Part shown: positions 1-8,055 of the stretch, one piece after another
Layout of the letters: each line of letters opens with the position of its first letter
Position numbering within the stretch: the first letter of the stretch is position 1
Assembly: GCF_012689525.1 (NCBI RefSeq)
Contig: NZ_CP051516.1
Coordinates: forward strand, 2,542,001-2,606,000
Length of the DNA stretch: 64,000 nt
From: Paraburkholderia aromaticivorans
Lineage (GTDB): Bacteria; Pseudomonadota; Gammaproteobacteria; Burkholderiales; Burkholderiaceae
Direction: 5' to 3'
The notes under the pieces: generated by a model
What the model was told of the DNA's origin: nothing
The model's input: only the letters and a program-made list of their open reading frames with translations
Databases searched by the model: none
Translations under genes and position numbers: made by a program

Positions 1-1
1 G

Positions 2-1222
2 CTCGGCGACGATACCGGCGCGTTGCAACCCGACAGGAGCACGGACGTGCGCATACCGCTTCATCCGCTCAAGGAACTGGAACGTGCTCTCACGGAATTG
101 CAGGGCGATGCGCCGCTGGTGTTTCCGGAGGTGAGCGAAGCGATTGTCGCCGAGGTTGTGTCGGATTGGACAGGAATTCCGGTCGGCCGCATGGTCACCG
201 ACGAAGTGGCCGCCGTGCAGTCGCTGCCGGCCACGCTCGAAGCGCGCGTGATCGGCCAGCGCGATGCACTGCATCAGATCGGCGAACGGGTGCAAACCGC
301 GCGCGCCGGGCTCACGGATCCGAAGAAGCCGCTGGGCGTATTCCTGCTCGCCGGGCCGTCCGGTGTGGGCAAAACCGAGACGGCGCTCGCCCTGGCCGAG
401 GCGCTCTACGGCGGCGAGCAGAACCTGATCACCGTCAATATGAGCGAGTACCAGGAGGCCCATACCGTTTCCGGACTGAAAGGCGCCCCGCCCGGATATG
501 TCGGTTTCGGTGAGGGAGGCGTGCTCACAGAGGCCGTTCGGCGTCGCCCCTATTCGGTGGTTTTGTTCGACGAAATCGAGAAGGCCCATCGCGACGTGCA
601 TGAAATGTTCTTCCAGGTCTTCGACAAAGGCTACATGGAAGATGGTGACGGCCGCTACATCGATTTCCGCAACACGACGATCCTGCTTACAAGCAACGCC
701 GGCTCGGAACTGACGACAAGCCTTTGCGCCGACGCACCGCTCTCGCCCGATGCAGACGGGCTGCGCGAAGCCCTCACACACGAGCTGCTCAAGGCATTTT
801 CCGCGGCATTTCTCGGCCGCGTCACCGTGGTGCCATACCGGCCGCTTGCCGATGAATCGCTCGCGCGCATCGTGCGGCTGCATCTGGACCGCGTGGTCAT
901 GCGCATGGCCGACGCTCACGACATTGCGCTTGCCTATAACCGGCAAGTGGTCGACTACATCGTCGGCAGGTGTCTTGTCCAGGAAACCGGGGCCCGCGTA
1001 CTGATCGGCTTCATCGAACAACACGTGCTGCCGCGCCTTTCCGCGTTGTGGCTCGACGCATTTTCGTCGAAATGGCCTATTACGCACATTGAAATCGATG
1101 TCGTCGACGCGAACGCACCACCCATCGTTGCGCTCACTTTCCAATGCACGTATGCGCATGATCCGGACGAGTCATCAGCAGCTGCGACGTCATATTCGTT
1201 TTTCGTCGAGAAGGTTGACTAA
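2..1222 (+). CDS. tssH: Type VI secretion ATPase TssH/ClpV, C-terminal part (5' end outside window)
   Basis: This is the C-terminal half of the AAA+ disaggregase that takes apart contracted TssB-TssC sheaths in the cytoplasm so the subunits can be reused. The frame is open to the first base of the window, so the gene starts upstream. About 110 residues in, a Walker A motif GPSGVGKT is followed by Walker B VVLFDE and the ClpB-type sequences GAPPGYVGFGEGG and LLTSNAG, which identify the second AAA+ module. The ClpB-specific linker sequence DWTGIPVGRM lies before it. It is followed 38 nt downstream by tssB, as expected for one transcript. ClpB itself is excluded mainly by the T6SS context. Confidence 0.95.
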   Translation, partial: LGDDTGALQPDRSTDVRIPLHPLKELERALTELQGDAPLVFPEVSEAIVAEVVSDWTGIPVGRMVTDEVAAVQSLPATLEARVIGQRDALHQIGERVQTARAGLTDPKKPLGVFLLAGPSGVGKTETALALAEALYGGEQNLITVNMSEYQEAHTVSGLKGAPPGYVGFGEGGVLTEAVRRRPYSVVLFDEIEKAHRDVHEMFFQVFDKGYMEDGDGRYIDFRNTTILLTSNAGSELTTSLCADAPLSPDADGLREALTHELLKAFSAAFLGRVTVVPYRPLADESLARIVRLHLDRVVMRMADAHDIALAYNRQVVDYIVGRCLVQETGARVLIGFIEQHVLPRLSALWLDAFSSKWPITHIEIDVVDANAPPIVALTFQCTYAHDPDESSAAATSYSFFVEKVD

Positions 1223-1260
1223 ACGCTGCCGACTCATCACCACCGTCCACGGAGACCTCA

Positions 1261-1806
1261 ATGTCTGTTCCCAGTAGTTCGCAGAAATTCATCGCGCGCA
1301 ATCGGGCGCCGCGTGTGCAGATCGAGTACGACGTCGAAGTTTACGGCTCCGAGAAGAAAGTCGAATTGCCGTTCGTCATGGGCGTGCTTTCGGACCTCTC
1401 CGGCAAGCCCGCCGAACCGCTGCCGCCGGTCGCCGACCGCGGTTTCCTCGATATCGATATCGACAACTTCGATGAACGGATGAAGGCGATCGAGCCGCGC
1501 GTCGCATTCGCGGTGCCGAACACGCTTTCAGGCGAGGGGCAGTTGATGGTCGATATGACCTTCGAGAGCATTGAGGACTTCTCGCCGGCGGCCGTCGCCC
1601 GCAAGGTCGATTCCCTGCGGCAGCTGCTCGAAGCCCGCACGCAACTCGCGAACCTGCAGACGTACATGGACGGCAAGTCCGGCGCGGAATCGCTCGTCAA
1701 CAGGCTGCTGCAGGATTCCGCCCTGCTGAAATCGCTTGCGGCCACACCGAAACCTCAGCTTTCGAACGCCGCCGACATGGCGGATGCCGCGGACGCGACC
1801 CGCTGA
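1261..1806 (+). CDS. tssB: Type VI secretion sheath small subunit TssB (VipA)
   Basis: A protein of 181 aa, the usual TssB size. It builds the contractile cytoplasmic sheath together with TssC around the Hcp tube. The N-terminus (SSQKFIARNRAPRVQIEYDV) and the core with PFVMGVLSDLSG and a DIDNFDERM-type segment are characteristic of the family. The C-terminal tail is Ala/Asp rich and probably disordered. The ATG is preceded by GGAGA at a suitable distance. It sits between tssH and tssC, with 33 nt to tssC. Confidence 0.97.
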   Translation: MSVPSSSQKFIARNRAPRVQIEYDVEVYGSEKKVELPFVMGVLSDLSGKPAEPLPPVADRGFLDIDIDNFDERMKAIEPRVAFAVPNTLSGEGQLMVDMTFESIEDFSPAAVARKVDSLRQLLEARTQLANLQTYMDGKSGAESLVNRLLQDSALLKSLAATPKPQLSNAADMADAADATR

Positions 1807-1839
1807 TCGACCGGACAGCACAGATTCAGAGGACATAAC

Positions 1840-3333
1840 ATGGCAAAACAGCAAACGCACGCGGCCACCGCAGAAGTACCCACGCAGTCCGACTTGACCC
1901 AGTTGCTGAACCAGGAATTCAGGCCGAAAACCGAACAGGCCCGCGAGGCCGTCGAACATGCCGTGCAGACGCTCGCCGAACAGGCGCTGCAGCAATCGGC
2001 CACGATCAGCGACGACGCTTACAAGAGCATCGAGGCGATCATCGCTCAGATCGATCACAAGCTTTCCCAGCAGATCAACCTGATTCTGCATCACGACGAC
2101 TTCCAGAAACTGGAGTCCGCCTGGCGCGGCGTGCACCATCTGGTCTCGAACACGGAAACCGACGAGCGTCTGAAGATCCGCTTCATGGACGTGTCGAAAG
2201 ACGAATTGCGCCGCACGATGAAACGCTACAAGGGCATCGCCTGGGATCAGAGCCCGCTCTTCAAGCAGATCTACGAAGAAGAGTACGGCCAGCTAGGCGG
2301 CGAGCCTTACGGCTGCCTCGTGGCCGACTACTATTTCGACCATACGCCGCCTGACGTCGATCTGCTCGGCTCGATTGCCAAAGTCGCCGCGACGGCGCAC
2401 ACCCCCTTCATCTCCGGCGCATCGCCCTCGGTGCTGCAGATGGAATCGTGGCAAGAACTCGCCAACCCTCGCGACCTGACCAAGATCTTCACTCAGAATC
2501 TCGAGTACGCGCCGTGGAACTCGTTGCGCAATAGCGAAGACGCGCGCTATGTCGGTCTCGCGATGCCCCGTTTCCTCGCCCGCCTGCCCTATGGCGCCAA
2601 GACCAATCCCGTTGACGAATTCGACTTCGAAGAAGACACCAACGGCTCCGACCACCGCCGTTACGCGTGGGCCAACGCGGCCTATGCGATGGGTGTGAAC
2701 ATCAATCGTTCGTTCAAACTGTATGGCTGGTGCTCGCTGATCCGCGGCGTCGAATCCGGCGGTACGGTCGAGAATTTGCCGTGTCACTCGTTCCCCACCG
2801 ATGACGGCGGCGTCGACATGAAGTGTCCGACCGAGATCGCCATCTCGGACCGGCGCGAGGCCGAGTTGGCGAAGAACGGTTTCATCCCGTTGATCCACCG
2901 CAAAAACACCGACCACGCGACTTTCATCGGCGCGCAGTCCATGCAGAAGCCGGCCGAATATCACGATGCGGACGCCACGGCGAATGCGAATCTGTCCGCG
3001 CGCCTGCCGTATCTGTTCGCCTGTTCGCGCTTCGCGCATTACTTGAAGTGCATCGTGCGAGACAAGATCGGCGCCTTCAAGGAGCGCGAGGACATGCAGC
3101 GCTGGCTGAACGAGTGGGTCATGCACTACGTCGACGCGGATCCCGCCAACTCATCGCAGGAAACCAAGGCACGGCGGCCGCTTGCGGCAGCCGAAGTCGT
3201 TGTGGAGGAAGTGGAAGGCAATCCTGGCTACTACCAGGCGAAATTCTTCCTGCGCCCGCACTTCCAGCTCGAAGGGCTGACGGTGTCCTTGCGTCTCGTC
3301 ACGAAACTGCCGTCGGTCAAGCAAGCAGCCTGA
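1840..3333 (+). CDS. tssC: Type VI secretion sheath large subunit TssC (VipB)
   Basis: A 497-aa protein that pairs with TssB to form the sheath heterodimer; contraction of the sheath drives the Hcp tube and spike out of the cell. Family landmarks include the ESAWRGVHHLV segment near residue 90, a region reading LPYGAKTNPVDEFDFEE and the conserved GGTVENLPCHSF stretch near residue 310. Length and order are standard. The start is an ATG with AGAGGA upstream. Expression is probably shared with tssB. Confidence 0.97.
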   Translation: MAKQQTHAATAEVPTQSDLTQLLNQEFRPKTEQAREAVEHAVQTLAEQALQQSATISDDAYKSIEAIIAQIDHKLSQQINLILHHDDFQKLESAWRGVHHLVSNTETDERLKIRFMDVSKDELRRTMKRYKGIAWDQSPLFKQIYEEEYGQLGGEPYGCLVADYYFDHTPPDVDLLGSIAKVAATAHTPFISGASPSVLQMESWQELANPRDLTKIFTQNLEYAPWNSLRNSEDARYVGLAMPRFLARLPYGAKTNPVDEFDFEEDTNGSDHRRYAWANAAYAMGVNINRSFKLYGWCSLIRGVESGGTVENLPCHSFPTDDGGVDMKCPTEIAISDRREAELAKNGFIPLIHRKNTDHATFIGAQSMQKPAEYHDADATANANLSARLPYLFACSRFAHYLKCIVRDKIGAFKEREDMQRWLNEWVMHYVDADPANSSQETKARRPLAAAEVVVEEVEGNPGYYQAKFFLRPHFQLEGLTVSLRLVTKLPSVKQAA

Positions 3334-3392
3334 CCGACGCGTTCGGGAGTGCGTCCCTTGGACAAGGTGTATCGGCGGCGGGGAAAACAGTG

Positions 3393-3950
3393 ATGCGATT
3401 GCGAGCCTGCGTATTGGCGATGATGGTATGGGCTGCTCTGGGCGTGCATCCAGCGCGTGCACAAAGCATCGCTTCGGCGGAGCAATTTCTGCAAGCCGTG
3501 TATAGCGCCTACGCGTTCAACGGTGATCCTCCCGGGATTGATGCGTCCGGCTCTCACGCCCTTTCCTCGCCGTCGCTACTGCAGTTGATCAGGGAAGATC
3601 AGCGGGCATTGAAGGGCGAGGCCGGCTATCTGGACATGGACCCGATCTGCCGTTGCCAGGACTTCGACGTGAAGACAACCAGTATTGATGCCATGGTGGC
3701 GAGCCGCCAGAAGGCGAAGGCCATCGTTTCATTCACGAACTTTCAAAAGCCGAAAAAGGTGGAGTTCGATCTGGTTTGGGTTCGCGGCAGATGGTTAATC
3801 GACGATATCAGGAGCAGTGATGATCGGCGCAGCCTGCGTGATGCGCTACGGGCAGAGATTGCTGAATTGGTCAGGTGCACGGCGATAACCTTTCGCATAC
3901 AGCGTCACACGGTTGCATCATCCTTCCCAGGAAGGCTCGAGAAGATATGA
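3393..3950 (+). CDS. Secreted/periplasmic DUF3828-type protein in T6SS cluster
   Basis: A 185-aa protein with a clear signal peptide (MRLRACVLAMMVWAALGVHP, with cleavage probably after ARA). The mature part has the features of DUF3828 proteins: an N-terminal segment around FLQAVYSAYAF, acidic helices, and a C-terminal strand WVRGRWLIDDI like those of the NTF2-type fold. No catalytic motif is visible. Such proteins occur in several T6SS loci between the sheath genes and hcp, but their function is not established. The frame stays open upstream inside tssC, so I place the start at the ATG before the signal sequence; a GTG immediately precedes it. Periplasmic location is inferred. Confidence 0.75.
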   Translation: MRLRACVLAMMVWAALGVHPARAQSIASAEQFLQAVYSAYAFNGDPPGIDASGSHALSSPSLLQLIREDQRALKGEAGYLDMDPICRCQDFDVKTTSIDAMVASRQKAKAIVSFTNFQKPKKVEFDLVWVRGRWLIDDIRSSDDRRSLRDALRAEIAELVRCTAITFRIQRHTVASSFPGRLEKI

Positions 3951-3981
3951 ATCGTAGTGCTGACAGAGAGTTGATCGTGCA

Positions 3982-4194
3982 ATGAAACGCATCTCCTTTT
4001 CCGCTTTCGCACTATTCGCGCTGGCTGGAGCGTGCCAGGCGCAAACATTGACTTCCGCGCAGTTGGCGCACGACATCCATTCACGCGGCGCCAGAGTCGC
4101 TGTGAAGGCACATGTTTGGTCTGGCTGTACCCCTAATAACCACCAAGGAGCGATAAATGGCGCAGGACATTTTCTTGAAGATCAACGGTATTGA
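3982..4194 (+). pseudogene. Truncated gene for a small secreted protein (N-terminus only)
   Basis: The frame opens with a convincing signal peptide (MKRISFSAFALFALAGACQA) followed by about 25 residues resembling the start of exported proteins found in Burkholderia T6SS loci (LAHDIHSRGARVAVKA). Around base 4120 the coding character stops. The rest of the frame runs through the hcp ribosome-binding site and into hcp in another frame. I read it as the 5' end of a gene whose body has been deleted. It could instead be translated as a short peptide of up to 70 aa. The family assignment is from memory of similar sequences and is tentative. Confidence 0.45.
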
Positions 4195-4639
4195 TGGCGA
4201 GTCGCAGGATTCGACTCACAAAAATGAAATCGAGGTGACAAGCTGGGGCTGGTGCATTTTGCAGCAATCGAACATGCACGCAGGTTCGGGCGGCGGCGCC
4301 GGCAAGGCCACGGTCGAGGACCTCGCGTTCGAACACCTCATGGATCGGGCGAGCCCGAACCTGATGAAGTACTGTCTGACCGGCAAGCATATCGACCAGG
4401 CTGCACTCGTCGTGCGCAAGGCCGGCGGCAATCCGCTCGAACATCTGAAGATCACGATGAGCGATGTGATCGTGACGCAGGTGCAGCCGTCTGGCAGCAA
4501 CAGTGACGATGGCATTCGCGAACACGTTCGGCTGTCGTTCGCGAAGGTCAAGCAGGAATACGTCGTTCAGAACGCACAAGGCGGCAGCGCCGGCGCAGTG
4601 ACGGCCGCCTTCGACATCAAGGGCAATAAGGAACTTTAA
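4157..4639 (+). CDS. hcp: Type VI secretion tube protein Hcp (TssD)
   Basis: A 160-aa protein of normal Hcp length. Hexameric rings stack into the tube that is propelled from the cell and can carry effectors in its lumen. The sequence begins MAQDIFLKINGIDGES and contains VEDLAFEHLMDRASPNL, both typical of the family; it belongs to the Hcp type with a Gly-rich loop near residues 43-48. The start is well supported by AAGGAG six bases upstream of the ATG. It lies between the DUF3828 gene and tssJ. Confidence 0.97.
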   Translation: MAQDIFLKINGIDGESQDSTHKNEIEVTSWGWCILQQSNMHAGSGGGAGKATVEDLAFEHLMDRASPNLMKYCLTGKHIDQAALVVRKAGGNPLEHLKITMSDVIVTQVQPSGSNSDDGIREHVRLSFAKVKQEYVVQNAQGGSAGAVTAAFDIKGNKEL

Positions 4640-4741
4640 GCCCCCCCTGCCAACAGTCACCCGGACAGGTCCCGGCCCGCCTGGGCCTTTCCGGTTTGCT
4701 CCCCCGCCGCGTTTCTATCGCGCCTCATTTTGCGTTGCCTA

Positions 4742-5242
4742 ATGCGCCTCTTCATCAACGTTATTGCTCTCGCTTTTGCATGCGCGCTGACCGCGTGCGT
4801 CAGCAGCGATCCCAGAACGGCGAAGGAACCCGTCAAGCTAGAACTGTCGGTCGTGGCATCCGCCGGCGTCAATCCTGACGATCAGAAGCGCGCGGCGCCG
4901 ATCGTCGTACGGATCTATGAATTGAAAACCGACGGCCTGTTCAATTCCGCCGACTTTTTCTCATTGCAGGACAAAGACAAGACCGTCCTCACGGACGATC
5001 TCGTCACGCGGCAGCAATTCCAGTTGCGGCCTGGCGAGAGCAAATCCATCAAGACAAAAGCCGATCCCGCAACCACAAACGTCGGGATCCTGGCGGCCTA
5101 CCGGGATCTGCCCAACTCGGTATGGCGCGCGGTCTATCCGCTGCCGGCGGCACCGGATGCGGCGTGGTATCGCGCTTCGCCCAAACTCAAACTGACCATC
5201 AATCTTGAACCGAACGCAATCAAGATTACCGAGACCAAATAG
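4742..5242 (+). CDS. tssJ: Type VI secretion outer-membrane lipoprotein TssJ
   Basis: A 166-aa lipoprotein that anchors the TssL-TssM membrane complex to the outer membrane. The signal peptide ends in a lipobox LTAC with the lipidated Cys at residue 19 (MRLFINVIALAFACALTAC). The mature part has the TssJ transthyretin-like pattern, with APIVVRIYELKTDGLFNSADFFSL and the late segment AAYRDLPNSVWRAVYPLP. A TTG four codons upstream is an alternative start; the ATG is preferred because it directly begins the signal peptide. tssK follows after 12 nt. Confidence 0.93.
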   Translation: MRLFINVIALAFACALTACVSSDPRTAKEPVKLELSVVASAGVNPDDQKRAAPIVVRIYELKTDGLFNSADFFSLQDKDKTVLTDDLVTRQQFQLRPGESKSIKTKADPATTNVGILAAYRDLPNSVWRAVYPLPAAPDAAWYRASPKLKLTINLEPNAIKITETK

Positions 5243-5254
5243 TGGAATGAACGC

Positions 5255-6601
5255 ATGAGCTGGCACAACAAGGTCGTCTGGAGCGAGGGGCTCTTTCTGC
5301 GCCCACAGCTTTTTCAGCAACAGGAACGCTATCTCGAGCACTATGCGCACAAGCGCGCAGCAACGCTCTCGCCGTTCTTCTTCGGCTTCAGTCATTACAG
5401 CCTCGATACCGAGGCACTGGCGCTCGGCAAGGTGATTATGAAGTCGGCCAGCGGCGTGTTCGCCGACGGCACGCCATTCGATACGCCCGGCAGTACGCCC
5501 CCGCCTGCGCCGCTCACCATCCACGCGGAACACCTGGATCAGCTGATCTATCTCGCCGTGCCTGTCCGTGTGCCGAACGGCGAAGAGACGACTTTCGACA
5601 ACGCCGCTGACTCGCTCGCCCGCAACGTCGTATTCGATACCGACCTGCGCGACACCAATTCGGTCGGACAAGGGCCGAAGACCGTGCAGTTGTCGAACCT
5701 GCGCCTGCGACTCGTGCCCGAAAAGGAACTGACCGATGCCTGGATCGGACTTGCGCTGACACGCGTCAAGACGATTCACGCGGATAGCAGCATCGTTCTG
5801 GACGACACATTAATTCCGCCCGTGGCGGGCTTCGGGGCGAGCGAGCTGCTCACGAGCTGGCTCGCGAAAATTCACGAACTCACGCGCCTGCGCGCAACCG
5901 CGCTCGCAACGCGGCTGACCGGAGGCGATGGCAAGGCCGGCACGACAGCCGAAGTTTCCGACTATCTGCTGTTGCAGACACTCAACCGTTACGAGCCTTT
6001 GCTCCAGCATTTGCGCCGGGTGCCGACCACGTCGCCGGCCGATCTGTATGCGCTGCTGCTGAGCATGGCCGGAGAACTGTCGACCTACGTGCGGACCGAA
6101 AGCCGCCGGCCGCTCGACTCCCATCCGGCCTACCAGCACACCACACCGCACCTGTGTCTGAAACCCGTGGTGGATGACACGCATCTGCTACTCAACGCGG
6201 TGCTGGTGCGCAGCGCACAAAGCATCGCGCTGCGAGAACAGGGACATGGGATGCGCAACGCGGTAGTCGATCCTGTCGACATGCGCGGCTTCACGGCAGT
6301 GGTGCTCGCAGTGCACGCCGCGATGCCGCCGGATCTGCTCCAGCAACAGTTCGCCGCCCAGGCGAAAGCCGGTCCCTCTGAACGGCTGCCGGACCTGGTT
6401 CGTGGACATCTGCCGGGCATCGCGTTGCAGGCGTTGCCGGTACCGCCGCGACAGATCCCGTTCAACGCCGGCTTTGTCTACTACGAGCTCTCGCGTAGCG
6501 GTCCGTTGTGGGACGAAGTGGCGCGGCACGGCGGCCTCGCACTGCATGTCGCCGGTGATTTCCCCTCGCTGAAGCTCGAACTGTGGGGCGTGCACGGCTA
6601 G
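5255..6601 (+). CDS. tssK: Type VI secretion baseplate protein TssK
   Basis: A 448-aa protein of standard TssK length. It forms trimers in the cytoplasmic baseplate and links it to the membrane complex (TssL and TssM). The beginning, MSWHNKVVWSEGLFLRPQLF followed by QQQERYLE, is a near-signature of the family. The ATG lies 12 nt after the tssJ stop, so the two are probably cotranscribed, although the Shine-Dalgarno sequence is weak. Confidence 0.96.
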   Translation: MSWHNKVVWSEGLFLRPQLFQQQERYLEHYAHKRAATLSPFFFGFSHYSLDTEALALGKVIMKSASGVFADGTPFDTPGSTPPPAPLTIHAEHLDQLIYLAVPVRVPNGEETTFDNAADSLARNVVFDTDLRDTNSVGQGPKTVQLSNLRLRLVPEKELTDAWIGLALTRVKTIHADSSIVLDDTLIPPVAGFGASELLTSWLAKIHELTRLRATALATRLTGGDGKAGTTAEVSDYLLLQTLNRYEPLLQHLRRVPTTSPADLYALLLSMAGELSTYVRTESRRPLDSHPAYQHTTPHLCLKPVVDDTHLLLNAVLVRSAQSIALREQGHGMRNAVVDPVDMRGFTAVVLAVHAAMPPDLLQQQFAAQAKAGPSERLPDLVRGHLPGIALQALPVPPRQIPFNAGFVYYELSRSGPLWDEVARHGGLALHVAGDFPSLKLELWGVHG

Positions 6602-6688
6602 CACACATCAGCCGATATCGGGCAGCGGGAGCTGCTCGCGCCTGAGACCAGAAGGCGCGACGAAAATCCAGAGGAAAAAGGTAAACCA

Positions 6689-8023
6689 GTGAATTCAGAC
6701 GTAGCGAACCGTTCAGGCGAGCGTGACCGGTGGTCAGGCGACCAGGACGGCATCCAGACCACCGTCCCGCGTGTCGCTCCGGGAAGCCCGTCTTCCCGGA
6801 GCACGGGCGCGGCTGCGTCCAGTGCGTCTCCTCATCGCGATGTGCCGCCGGGGGAATCGACTGCGGAGCGCGTTGCCACCATCGGGGCGTCCCGCAATCC
6901 GCTGCTCGAGGCAGCTCGCCCGCTGTTGCGGGCGCTGGCGGACTTGCCCGACCAGTTGGAAAAAGACGGAATAGATCAGTTGCGGGTCTTGCTGGAGCAA
7001 GAAGTACGGGTCTTCCAGAAACTGTGCGACCAGATCAGCATCCGGCGCGATCACATGCTCGGCGCACGCTACTGCCTGTGCACGGCACTCGACGAAGCCG
7101 CGATGCAAACGGTATGGGGAAGAGGCGGTGAAACCGGCGTCGAATGGAATACCAATGGTCTTGCCACGCTTTTCCACGAAGATCGTCAGGGTGGCACCAA
7201 AGTCTATCTGCTGGTCGGGCGGCTGATGAGCGAGTCACAGGAGCATCTCGACCTGCTCGAACTCGTTTACCGGATTCTTAGCCTCGGCTTTGAAGGTCGC
7301 TACCGCTACGAGGCGGATGGCCGACGCAAACACGAAACCGTGCGTCAGCGGATCTACAACGAGATCATGACGCAGCGCAGAAGCCTGGCCGTCGCGCTGT
7401 CACCTCACTGGCAATCGGATGTGAAGGGCAAACGCGTGTCGTTCTTCGACTTCCCCGTATGGATCACGCTTGTCGTTCTATCAGTCATCCTGATCGGTCT
7501 ATTCGGCTATTTCAAATACGAACTGTTGAACCGGAGCGCAGAGGTGCAAAAGCAGATCGCCGACATCGGGCGCATGACGCCCCCGCCGGCCCCGCCCGCA
7601 CTTCATCTCAAGGAACTGTTGAAGAACGAGATCGCCGCGGGCACCGTGAGTGTCAATGAAGACGCGCATCACAGTTCAGTGACGTTCCGCGGCGATTCGA
7701 TGTTCCCACCGGGCGCCGCGGCAGTGAAGACATCCATGACGCCATTGGTCACGAAGATCGCGGGCGAAATCGTCAAGGTTCCGGGCAAGGTGACGGTGCT
7801 GGGTTACACCGATAACCTGCCGATCAAGAGCCGCCAGTTCGCATCGAACGAAGCCTTGTCCGAGGAGCGCGCCACCCAGATCATGCAGATGCTTCAGACA
7901 GCGGGCGTGCCGGCGGCCCGGCTCGAAGCTGTAGGAAGAGGTGATGCCGAGCCGATAGGCGATAACGCAACCGTACAGGGCCGCGCGCAGAATCGCCGCG
8001 TCGAAATCACGGTCGCGCACTAA
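6689..8023 (+). CDS. tssL: Type VI secretion membrane protein TssL with C-terminal OmpA-like domain
   Basis: A 444-aa two-domain protein. Residues about 65-250 are the cytoplasmic DotU/IcmH domain (NPLLEAARPLLRAL, then ARYCLCTALDEAAMQTVWG). One transmembrane helix follows near residues 255-277 (FPVWITLVVLSVILIGLFGY). The C-terminus from about residue 310 is an OmpA/MotB-like peptidoglycan-binding domain (VLGYTDNLP near 371, ending QGRAQNRRVEITV). It anchors the secretion machine in the inner membrane and, through the OmpA domain, probably to the cell wall. The start is GTG with GAGGAAAAAGG upstream. The Ser/Pro-rich first 60 residues look disordered. A fossil copy lies after tssM. Confidence 0.95.
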   Translation: MNSDVANRSGERDRWSGDQDGIQTTVPRVAPGSPSSRSTGAAASSASPHRDVPPGESTAERVATIGASRNPLLEAARPLLRALADLPDQLEKDGIDQLRVLLEQEVRVFQKLCDQISIRRDHMLGARYCLCTALDEAAMQTVWGRGGETGVEWNTNGLATLFHEDRQGGTKVYLLVGRLMSESQEHLDLLELVYRILSLGFEGRYRYEADGRRKHETVRQRIYNEIMTQRRSLAVALSPHWQSDVKGKRVSFFDFPVWITLVVLSVILIGLFGYFKYELLNRSAEVQKQIADIGRMTPPPAPPALHLKELLKNEIAAGTVSVNEDAHHSSVTFRGDSMFPPGAAAVKTSMTPLVTKIAGEIVKVPGKVTVLGYTDNLPIKSRQFASNEALSEERATQIMQMLQTAGVPAARLEAVGRGDAEPIGDNATVQGRAQNRRVEITVAH

Positions 8024-8055
8024 CGGACCCATCAGGACACTCGGGAAATTCAAGC

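Noticed and set aside
2823..3392. N-terminal extension of the DUF3828-type protein within tssC
   Set aside because: It overlaps tssC in another frame; the signal peptide at 3393 marks the true start.
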